Shown here in pieces: positions 1-4,929 of a stretch of 6,592 nucleotides of DNA. Positions within the stretch are counted from its first letter, which is position 1. The number at the start of each line of letters is the position of its first letter. Under the pieces are notes generated by a model. That model saw only the letters and a program-made list of their open reading frames with translations. It had not been told where the DNA came from and did not search any database. The position numbers and the translations under genes were made by a program. Source of the DNA: Halobacteriales archaeon SW_9_67_24 (GTDB taxonomy: Archaea; Halobacteriota; Halobacteria; Halobacteriales; Halococcaceae); assembly GCA_003022685.1 (NCBI GenBank), contig PXSV01000189.1, forward strand, positions 1-6,592. Direction: 5' to 3'.

Positions 1-4
1 GCTC

Positions 5-36
5 TCTCGTGATGACGAGACACCGTAGGTGTCTCG
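5..36. repeat. Two overlapping inverted repeats that could form alternative hairpins
   Basis: A perfect 9-bp inverted repeat occupies 16-24 and 28-36 (CGAGACACC, spacer GTA, GGTGTCTCG). Its left arm overlaps a second repeat, TCTCGT at 5-10 and ACGAGA at 15-20 with a 4-base loop. As RNA the two stems could not form together because 16-20 is used by both. The element lies about 190 bases before the first gene, so it may be the 3' end of a transcript from an upstream gene or an operator. The repeat is seen directly; the role is inferred. Confidence 0.5.
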
Positions 37-53
37 AACCACTCCGCTCAGTC

Positions 54-70
54 CCACCCGGTGTGGTTTT
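54..70 (+). terminator. Possible weak terminator of an upstream gene
   Basis: A short stem, CCAC at 54-57 and GTGG at 63-66 with a 5-base loop, is followed directly by TTTT at 67-70 and then CTC. Archaeal termination depends mainly on a U-run, so this could end a + strand transcript entering from the left. The stem is only 4 bp, so this is a weak call. Confidence 0.25.
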
Positions 71-190
71 CTCGGTCAGCGTCGCTTATCCGAACATCCC
101 CGATTTCGACACCCGTAGTACCGTGATCAGTAGATGAAGGGCCGACACGAAACCGACCGTCAACGGGGGTCGGAGACAGTAGAACCGACA

Positions 191-199
191 ACCTATTGA
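191..199 (+). promoter_or_regulatory. Candidate TATA box for the DUF6684-like gene
   Basis: The AT-rich box ACCTATTGA is centred about 28 bases before the ATG at 223. This is the distance expected for a haloarchaeal TATA box serving a leaderless or nearly leaderless transcript. No Shine-Dalgarno sequence lies before the ATG, which fits. The assignment rests on spacing and composition only. Confidence 0.4.
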
Positions 200-222
200 T
201 CCGGCTGGTCGAACTCCGGTCA

Positions 223-615
223 ATGTCAGAGCGTACCTTCGATCGCGAGACGCTCCTCGACCTCACGGTCAACGTCATCCCGCTCGGGATCATCCTGTTT
301 TTCGTCGCGCTCTTTCTCGTCATCAGGCCGTGGGAGCGGAACCTCTTCGTGACCGCGGTCAGCATGGGGCTGCTGGTGGTGCCGTTCGTTGCGCTCGCGC
401 TCCTCACGTATCTCTCCGGTCGGGTCATTGCGAGTGCCGAGCAGACCGACGCCAGCGCGGTTGACGGCGACTCGGGACTCCTCGAATCAGGCTCGAAGGG
501 AGCGACCAGCGACCTATCCGAGGGTGTCACCGGCGAAACCGCCGACGAGAGTGCAGATGACGACGACGAAACGGACGATCTCGAACCCGCCATCACCGAA
601 ACCGACACCAACTGA
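223..615 (+). CDS. Two-helix membrane protein of the cox locus, DUF6684-like
   Basis: This 130-residue protein has two predicted membrane helices, about residues 16-34 and 41-63, joined by a very short loop containing the charged patch RPWERN (35-40). The remaining half is a hydrophilic, strongly acidic tail, with a run of Asp and Glu near residues 105-120, that is probably disordered. The N-terminal pattern RETLLDLTVNVIPLGII resembles the haloarchaeal DUF6684 family, which is commonly annotated only as a 'cox cluster protein'; this match is from memory. Function is unknown. Its position one gene before coxA suggests a small accessory subunit or an assembly aid for the terminal oxidase. I chose the ATG at 223 over an in-frame TTG at 196 because the TTG falls inside the candidate TATA box and the ATG has the leaderless spacing. 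The gap to coxA is 214 bases, and coxA has its own promoter-like box. Confidence 0.85.
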   Translation: MSERTFDRETLLDLTVNVIPLGIILFFVALFLVIRPWERNLFVTAVSMGLLVVPFVALALLTYLSGRVIASAEQTDASAVDGDSGLLESGSKGATSDLSEGVTGETADESADDDDETDDLEPAITETDTN

Positions 616-652
616 CTCGGAGAGAACGCCGGGAGCCTGGCTTCGGCGCGTT

Positions 653-671
653 CGACCGCCACGAGCGGTCG
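653..671. repeat. Inverted repeat between the DUF6684-like gene and coxA
   Basis: CGACCGC at 653-659 and GCGGTCG at 665-671 form a perfect 7-bp stem with a 5-base loop, 37 bases after the stop of the upstream gene. No T-run follows, so a classical U-run terminator is not supported. It could be an RNA 3'-end stem or a protein-binding site. The rest of the gap (616-829) is GC-rich with further short self-complementary stretches and no credible gene. Confidence 0.4.
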
Positions 672-796
672 TCGGCTACCATCGTCGATCCGCCGGAGCG
701 GTTGGCGCAACGGCCCGCCACCGCGATCGGTCGTCACGCCCCGAGTGCGGTCTCCCTCCGGCGATTCGAGTTCCCGAACCACTGGCCGAAATCTAA

Positions 797-808
797 GGAC
801 TCTTTACG
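797..808 (+). promoter_or_regulatory. Candidate TATA box for coxA
   Basis: The box TCTTTACG (801-808), preceded by the A-rich stretch GAAATCTAAGGA, is centred about 25 bases before the coxA ATG at 830. This matches the spacing of leaderless haloarchaeal promoters and suggests coxA can be transcribed separately from the gene before it. Confidence 0.45.
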
Positions 809-829
809 CTGTGGCTTCGAGTTCACGGC

Positions 830-2731
830 ATGGTAGAAGCCCAGCTCGTGATGACGGTCCTGATGGGACTGCTCCTCGCTGGCGTCGCTGCGTGGCTCGC
901 CCGCATCGAGGACTGGCGCTCGTACACGCCGCTTGCGGGCGGCGGTGGCGGTGCCGTCGGCGGGGAGACCGGCTACGCCAACGAGGAGAAACCCGGCGGG
1001 ATCATCCGGTGGTTGACGACGGTCGATCACAAGGACATCGGGGTTCTCTACGGCACGTACGCCGTGATCGCCTTTACCGTCGGCGGCATCATGGTCATGC
1101 TGATGCGGGCGGAGCTTCTCGCACCCGCCACCGACGTCATCGGCGCGGAGTTCTACAACTCGCTGCTCACGAGCCACGGTATCACGATGCTGTTTCTGTT
1201 CGGGACGCCCGCGATCGCGGCGTTCGGGAACTACTTCATCCCTCTCCTGATCGGCGCGGACGACATGGCGTTCCCGCGGATCAATGCCATCGCGTTCTGG
1301 CTCCTTCCACCAGGGGCGATCCTCATCTGGGCGGGCTTTTTCACCGCCCCGGTTGCGAGCCTCGACATCGTTCCGGCCCAGACCGCGTGGACGATGTACA
1401 CGCCGCTGTCGGCGGGCGTCGGGAGCGGCACCCAGGCGAACGTCGGCGTCGACCTCATGCTGCTCGGACTGCATCTCACCGGTGTCTCGGCGACGATGGG
1501 GGCGATCAACTTCATCGCCACCATCTTCACCGAGCGCGGCCCGGACGTGAACTGGGCGAACCTCGATATCTTTAGCTGGACGATCCTGACCCAGTCCGGC
1601 CTGATCCTGTTCGCGTTCCCCCTGCTCGGGAGCGCGCTCATCATGCTGCTGCTCGATCGCAACTTCGCGACGACGTTCTTCGCGGCCGGGGAGGGTGGTG
1701 GACCGATCCTCTGGCAGCACCTCTTTTGGTTCTTCGGCCATCCCGAGGTGTACATCCTCGCGCTGCCGCCGATGGGGATCCTGAGCCTCGTGATCCCGAA
1801 GTTCAGCGGGCGGAAACTGTTCGGGTTCAAGTTCGTCGTCTACTCCACGCTGGCGATCGGGGTGCTCTCCTTCGGCGTGTGGGCACACCACATGTTCTCG
1901 ACGGGGATCGATCCCCGGATCCGCGCGAGCTTCATGGCGGTCTCGCTGGCGATCGCCATCCCGAGCGCAGTCAAGACGTTCAACTGGATCACCACGATGT
2001 GGGGCGGGAACGTTCGGCTGACGGCCCCCATGTTGTTCTGCATCGGGGCGGTGTCGAACTTCATCATCGGCGGCGTCACCGGCGTGTTCCTCGCCTCCAT
2101 TCCTGTGGACCTCGTGCTCCACGACACCTACTACGTGGTAGGACACTTCCACTACATCGTGATGGGGCTGCTCGGGTTCGCCTTCTTCGCCGGGGTCTAC
2201 TACTGGTTCCCGCTCTTTACCGGGAAGATGTACCAGAAACGCCTCGCCAAGGCCCACTTCTGGCTGACGGCGATCGGGACCAACCTCACGTTCTTCGCCA
2301 TGCTGTTCCTCGGCTACCTCGGGATGCCCCGGCGGTACGCGACCTACGACTTCCCGATCGGACCGGTGAACATCGTGACCGTCTTCCACCAGCTCGCCAC
2401 GCTCGGCGCAGTGATCATCTTCGTCGGCCAGGTCATCTGGATCTGGAACCTCGTCGAGTCGTGGTACGAGGCCCCCAGCATGGAGGACGCGGACCCGTGG
2501 AACCTGAAGGAGACCGGCCAGTTCACCCACGAGTGGCAGTGGCACGAGCGCCGGACCGAGACCGCGATCACCGACGGTGGCGAGGATGCCGACGGGGAGA
2601 CGGCGATGACCGACGGTGGTGAGCGCGAGCAACGTGAGCGCGATCCTCGTCCGAGCGCGGAGCGATCGGACGGCGGCGAGCAAAGCGAGTCCAGCAGCGA
2701 CGAGGAGAGCGGCATCGAGGACGATCAGTAA
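830..2731 (+). CDS. coxA: Heme-copper terminal oxidase subunit I (cytochrome c oxidase type)
   Basis: Catalytic subunit of an aerobic terminal oxidase in the cell membrane; it reduces O2 to water and pumps protons. Of 633 residues, about 5-540 are membrane helices: the family's usual twelve plus an extra N-terminal one (about 5-24), followed by a Gly-rich linker. Low-spin heme ligands are H116 (TSHGITM) and H441; the high-spin heme ligand is H439 (VVGHFHY). CuB ligands are H304, H353 and H354. HPEVY (304-308) supplies the proton-gating E306 and the Tyr cross-linked to His, which marks an A1-type enzyme. D-channel residues N134, D145 and N152 and K-channel K382 are present. Residues about 565-633 form a charged, probably disordered tail containing an internal duplication. 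The first ATG is used because of its TATA-like box and because the N-terminal helix resembles other haloarchaeal CoxA proteins. Subunit II, which would carry CuA or a halocyanin docking site, is outside the window, so the electron donor cannot be told. Confidence 0.97.
   Translation: MVEAQLVMTVLMGLLLAGVAAWLARIEDWRSYTPLAGGGGGAVGGETGYANEEKPGGIIRWLTTVDHKDIGVLYGTYAVIAFTVGGIMVMLMRAELLAPATDVIGAEFYNSLLTSHGITMLFLFGTPAIAAFGNYFIPLLIGADDMAFPRINAIAFWLLPPGAILIWAGFFTAPVASLDIVPAQTAWTMYTPLSAGVGSGTQANVGVDLMLLGLHLTGVSATMGAINFIATIFTERGPDVNWANLDIFSWTILTQSGLILFAFPLLGSALIMLLLDRNFATTFFAAGEGGGPILWQHLFWFFGHPEVYILALPPMGILSLVIPKFSGRKLFGFKFVVYSTLAIGVLSFGVWAHHMFSTGIDPRIRASFMAVSLAIAIPSAVKTFNWITTMWGGNVRLTAPMLFCIGAVSNFIIGGVTGVFLASIPVDLVLHDTYYVVGHFHYIVMGLLGFAFFAGVYYWFPLFTGKMYQKRLAKAHFWLTAIGTNLTFFAMLFLGYLGMPRRYATYDFPIGPVNIVTVFHQLATLGAVIIFVGQVIWIWNLVESWYEAPSMEDADPWNLKETGQFTHEWQWHERRTETAITDGGEDADGETAMTDGGEREQRERDPRPSAERSDGGEQSESSSDEESGIEDDQ
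2558..2623 (+). repeat. Imperfect 39-bp tandem duplication in the coxA tail
   Basis: The 27 bases at 2558-2584 recur at 2597-2623 with 24 of 27 identical, an offset of 39 bases or exactly 13 codons. They encode ETAITDGGE (577-585) and ETAMTDGGE (590-598). A further SDGGE lies at residues 613-617. Two of the three differences are G/C swaps and one is C/T; only one changes the residue (Ile to Met). It looks like an in-frame duplication within the disordered acidic tail. Confidence 0.7.
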
Positions 2732-2985
2732 CCGCCCGACTGTTGGGACTCTTTGATCTCCAAGGGTTCTCGAACGCTGGCGGACGAGCAACGCGAACTC
2801 CCCCGAACGGAAGTGTGCTGAATCATCTCGGTCCCCATTGGTCGTGTTTCACACGACCAGGCACACCCAAACACCGCGTCAGGTACCGGCCTCGTCGCTA
2901 CGAACCGTCGGTGTGATGTCGCCGTGTCAAGATGGCGTATCGGATGAATCCGACAGTCCCGAGTTCGGTCGGGCCGGCGGTCGCG
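2732..2985. other. Intergenic region after coxA, with hairpins but no convincing gene
   Basis: These 254 bases separate the coxA stop from the stop of the opposite-strand microprotein. They contain the perfect inverted repeat at 2839-2859 and two smaller ones: TCGGAT/ATCCGA at 2940-2953 (2-base spacer) and CCCGA/TCGGG at 2958-2973. The smaller pair lies just beyond the microprotein stop codon and could protect or end its transcript, although no T-run follows on either strand. The ORFs here (37 codons at 2838-2725 on the - strand, 25 codons at 2916-2993 on the + strand) lack promoter, hydrophobic or family signals. Confidence 0.5.
2839..2859. repeat. Perfect 9-bp inverted repeat after coxA
   Basis: TGGTCGTGT (2839-2847), spacer TTC, ACACGACCA (2851-2859) is a perfect dyad 108 bases after the coxA stop. 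As DNA it is a good candidate binding site for a dimeric regulator; as RNA it would be a stable hairpin. No T-run follows, so a simple terminator is less likely. It has the same arm and spacer lengths as the repeat at 16-36 but a different sequence. Confidence 0.55.
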
Positions 2986-3072
2986 TTAGCTGACGACCAG
3001 AACGACGGTCATCGCCGCCATCGACACCGAGATGGCGACGAGGATCAGGAGGAGGAGCTCTTTTTCAGCCAT
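2986..3072 (-). CDS. Putative 28-residue single-helix membrane microprotein in the cox locus
   Basis: A short ORF on the opposite strand starts with ATG at 3072-3070 and ends with TAA at 2988-2986. The 28-residue product begins MAEKELLLLILVAISVS and continues with MAAMTVVLVVS. After a charged AEKE head, everything from residue 6 to the end is hydrophobic, about 23 residues, which is the length of one membrane helix; the charged head should stay in the cytoplasm. Most third codon positions are G or C, as in the neighbouring genes. An A-run at 3097-3102, read as TTTTTG on this strand, is centred about 27 bases before the start, as for a leaderless promoter. It lies between coxA and the DUF7520-like gene and is divergent from the latter. 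Many terminal oxidases have tiny single-helix subunits, so a subunit or assembly role is plausible but inferred. I do not recognise a named family. The main alternative is a chance ORF. Confidence 0.55.
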   Translation of the reverse strand: MAEKELLLLILVAISVSMAAMTVVLVVS

Positions 3073-3095
3073 GATGGTGGTTCGGGCGTGCGAGG

Positions 3096-3107
3096 ACAAA
3101 AAGCTGA
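3096..3107. promoter_or_regulatory. A-rich box possibly shared by two divergent genes
   Basis: ACAAAAAGCTGA (3096-3107) is the most AT-rich stretch in the 61-base gap between the divergent starts at 3072 (-) and 3134 (+). The A-run is about 27 bases from the - strand start, and AAGCTGATT is about 27-30 bases from the + strand start. Both genes could therefore use overlapping TATA elements. This is inferred from spacing; neither box is a strong consensus match. Confidence 0.35.
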
Positions 3108-3133
3108 TTGTCCGGCAGAGGCAACTCGCAGGT

Positions 3134-3412
3134 ATGTCGGAAAACCCGACGGCGACGACGCACGCGACGGGGCGGCGCGGCCGGTCGGTAGTCCTCGTCG
3201 TCTACGTCGTCGTCGTCGCCATCGCGGGAATCACGGGGGTCCTGCTCGGGACGTTCGGCCCCGACGAGCTCCGGCCGGTCGAGCTCTTCTTCTTGATCGA
3301 ACTCCAGCCAACGCCGCTCGGCCTCGCGGTCTACGGGATGGGGACGATGGGCGTCGGCCTCGGAATCCTCCTCGTGCTTGTGAGCTACGCCTCGCGGCGC
3401 TACGACCCCTGA
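3134..3412 (+). CDS. Two-helix membrane protein of the cox locus, DUF7520-like
   Basis: A 92-residue protein with a short hydrophilic N-terminus (MSENPTATTHATGRRGRS), one helix at about 18-40, a polar loop GPDELRPVE followed by a partly hydrophobic segment (about 51-57), and a second helix at about 61-85 that is rich in Gly and Met. It ends in the basic-acidic stub SRRYDP. Size, topology and position after coxA fit the haloarchaeal DUF7520 family, another 'cox cluster protein' of unknown function; this match is from memory. A role as an oxidase accessory subunit or assembly factor is inferred. The reading frame is open further upstream to ATGs at 3032 and 3071, but those starts would add a basic, non-hydrophobic stretch and would overlap the opposite-strand microprotein. 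The ATG at 3134 is preferred. The gene converges on the lipoprotein gene with only 27 bases between the stop codons. Confidence 0.8.
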   Translation: MSENPTATTHATGRRGRSVVLVVYVVVVAIAGITGVLLGTFGPDELRPVELFFLIELQPTPLGLAVYGMGTMGVGLGILLVLVSYASRRYDP

Positions 3413-3439
3413 CCGACGGCAATCGCCGACGCCTGGCGC

Positions 3440-4462
3440 TCACGCTCGCGGTTCCAAGCCATCGCGATCCCGGGTCGTTCGGGTGGCGGCCGTCATTGTC
3501 GTGCCAGTCTCGGTCTCGGTCACGCTCCGGTTCGATGCCGCCGCGTCGATCGCCGCGAGCGCGATGCCGTACCACGGAGGACGCTCGACGTCGGTCGCAC
3601 CGACCCGGGTGTAGCGCGTCGAGACGACGATCGTCGCCGCTCCATCGGCCCCCTCACCGCTGAGCCGCTGGGTGAGCGTGTAGCTACGAACGAGGCCCTG
3701 TTCGGTGATGTCGGCTCGGACGCTGACTGACCGATCGAGACCGATCGTCGTGTCGGGCGTGCGGCGGGACGCCGCCGGCACGAGGCGGTAGACCGTCGTC
3801 CCGTTGCGCTCCGTTCGCCCGGCGACGACCGTCTCGCTCGCGACGAACATCGTCTCGATCCGTCGGCTTCCCGCCGCGGCGACCGACGACCGCTGGGCGG
3901 CGACCGTCCCCGATGACGCCCGGCGGTAGGTCGTCGCGTTGCCCGCGTTGGTCGTCGCCACGAGCAGCCGCTCGCCGTCGTCGTAGTACGCCGCGCGCCG
4001 CAGCGACGTCGACCCGTTCCAGCGTTTCGTGATCCGGAACCGGCCGTCGTCGGCGACGCGAGTCACGCTCTCGATCCGGCGGATCGGCGTCCCGTTTCGA
4101 GCCCGATACGTCACCGTCCGCCGTTCGGTGTACGACGCACCGTCGAGCGTCGCGTCGTGCGCCGCCGCGAGCACGCTGGCGTTCACGACGCCCTCGCCGG
4201 TGAGGCCGGGCGCGAGCTGCGGCACGGGCGTCGGGGTCGGCTCGTCGGTCGGAACGGCCACCGGCGTGAGCGTTCGCTCGGGGCCCCCTGCGTCGCCCCC
4301 GAAAACGCCGTTACAGCCCGCAAGCACGACGCAGACGACGAGCAGGAGCGGGAGAAGTCGGCGCGTGCGCGAACGCGTCGTTCCGGCGGATGGCCGTGCG
4401 GTGTCCGAGCGTTCGGACGCGTCCCAACAGCTAAGTCGCCGCTCGTCGCAGTGTTCGGGCAT
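3440..4462 (-). CDS. Haloarchaeal lipoprotein of unknown function, possibly DUF7537 family
   Basis: A 340-residue secreted protein. A basic region ending in a twin arginine (R34-R35) leads into a hydrophobic stretch (36-48) and the lipobox LAGC, with the lipidated Cys at residue 50. Next comes a Pro/Thr-rich linker (about 64-85) and then a mainly beta-type domain, with stretches such as SYTERRTVTYRARNGT and DGRFRITKRWNG, many Thr and Ser, and several N-x-S/T sites. The mature protein should be anchored on the outer face of the membrane. The fold resembles haloarchaeal lipoproteins annotated DUF7537 (from memory). Substrate and function are unknown. The twin arginine suggests Tat export, common in haloarchaea, but the motif is not ideal. 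The ATG at 4462 is the only canonical start between the usp gene and the lipobox, because no in-frame GTG or TTG exists there. It overlaps the divergent usp start, and the 35-residue n-region is unusually long, so the start is uncertain. Confidence 0.75.
   Translation of the reverse strand: MPEHCDERRLSCWDASERSDTARPSAGTTRSRTRRLLPLLLVVCVVLAGCNGVFGGDAGGPERTLTPVAVPTDEPTPTPVPQLAPGLTGEGVVNASVLAAAHDATLDGASYTERRTVTYRARNGTPIRRIESVTRVADDGRFRITKRWNGSTSLRRAAYYDDGERLLVATTNAGNATTYRRASSGTVAAQRSSVAAAGSRRIETMFVASETVVAGRTERNGTTVYRLVPAASRRTPDTTIGLDRSVSVRADITEQGLVRSYTLTQRLSGEGADGAATIVVSTRYTRVGATDVERPPWYGIALAAIDAAASNRSVTETETGTTMTAATRTTRDRDGLEPRA
4429..4437 (+). promoter_or_regulatory. Candidate TATA box for the universal stress protein gene
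   Basis: AGCTAAGTC (4429-4437) is the only AT-richer patch before the usp start and is centred about 27-28 bases before the ATG at 4461, the leaderless distance. If the lipoprotein starts at 4462, this box lies inside that gene's signal-peptide coding region. Confidence 0.4.
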
Positions 4463-4856
4463 GTACGAGATCCTGCTGTGTGTCGACGCCGACGGGACGA
4501 ACCTCGATCGCCAGCTCGACGCCGTCACCGACCTGCCGAGCGCGGCCGACGCGGTTCACGTCACGATCTGTCACGTCTTCGGCGAGAACCCCTCGGGGGC
4601 CTCCGCGACCCAGGTCGGCTCGGTCCGGCGCGCGGCCGACCGGCTCGACGACGCCGGCATCGAGACCGCGATCGTCGGGGAGAGCGGCGATCCGACCGAC
4701 GCCATCCTCCGTGTGGCTACCGAGCGCGACGTCGACGCGATCTCCATCGGCGGGCGAAAGCGCAACCCCTCGGGGAAGGCGCTGTTCGGCAGCGTGTCCC
4801 AGTCGGTGATCCTCAACGCCGAGCGCCCGGTGTTCGTGGCCGGACTGAGCGACTGA
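4461..4856 (+). CDS. Universal stress protein (UspA family)
   Basis: A single-domain 131-residue UspA-fold protein, cytoplasmic and usually dimeric, linked in other organisms to stress tolerance or ligand sensing. The first strand, YEILLCVDAD (2-11), carries the conserved Asp at the position of the family's VDGS motif. A second strand VHVTICHVF (32-40), a helix rich in Arg, Ala and Asp, and GESGDPTDAILRVA (73-86) follow the usual order. The nucleotide-binding motif of the family is G-x2-G-x9-G-S/T; here it reads GGRKRNPSGKALFGS (97-111), so the second Gly position is Lys while the final Gly-Ser is present. That variant is, from memory, common in haloarchaeal members, and ATP binding is therefore not certain. 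ERPVFVAG (121-128) forms the last strand. The gene is divergent from the lipoprotein gene and convergent with the thioredoxin-like gene. There is no evidence that it belongs to either operon. Confidence 0.92.
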   Translation: MYEILLCVDADGTNLDRQLDAVTDLPSAADAVHVTICHVFGENPSGASATQVGSVRRAADRLDDAGIETAIVGESGDPTDAILRVATERDVDAISIGGRKRNPSGKALFGSVSQSVILNAERPVFVAGLSD

Positions 4857-4859
4857 GTT

Positions 4860-4926
4860 CCGGACCGAAAGCGGTCCGGCGGCGCTTTGCCCGCCCGAAC
4901 GACCCGCCACCCGAACCGTTCGGGCG
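4860..4926. terminator. Two inverted repeats between converging genes, probable bidirectional 3'-end region
   Basis: The 73-base gap between the usp stop (4856) and the thioredoxin-like stop (4930) is almost filled by two dyads. The first, CCGGACCG (4860-4867), loop AAAG, CGGTCCGG (4872-4879), is a perfect 8-bp stem starting three bases after the usp stop. The second, CGCCCGAAC (4892-4900) with GTTCGGGCG (4918-4926), is 9 bp with a 17-base loop. A shorter competing stem, CCCGAA/TTCGGG (4910-4924), sits inside it. CTTTG (4885-4889) is the only T-run on the + strand. Position and symmetry suggest 3'-end processing or termination for both genes. Confidence 0.5.
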
Positions 4927-4929
4927 ACG

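Noticed and set aside
1..28. Possible 3' end of an upstream gene, reading LSRDDETP then TAG at 26-28
   Set aside because: The acidic ending is haloarchaea-like, but eight codons cannot be told from chance, and another frame on the same strand is open to about position 136.
734..2791. A 685-codon open frame on the - strand opposite coxA
   Set aside because: It is an antisense shadow of coxA, common in GC-rich DNA. The product is a low-complexity mix of His, Arg, Glu, Asp and Pro with no domain, while coxA on the other strand has all its catalytic residues.
2725..2838. A 37-codon - strand ORF starting inside the hairpin region and ending within coxA
   Set aside because: It is polar and Ser-rich without any motif, has no promoter-like box, and overlaps the end of coxA.
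2916..2993. A 25-codon + strand ORF (MSPCQDGVSDES...)
   Set aside because: Too short, no hydrophobic or zinc-binding pattern beyond a single Cys, and no AT-rich box at the right distance.
3032..3133. Longer N-terminus for the DUF7520-like protein
   Set aside because: The added residues are basic and lack conservation signs, and the longer form would overlap the opposite-strand microprotein; the start at 3134 has better spacing to the A-rich box.
2932..3663. A 243-codon + strand frame spanning the microprotein, the DUF7520-like gene and part of the lipoprotein gene
   Set aside because: Its product is Arg-rich and low in complexity, and it overlaps three better-supported genes in other frames.
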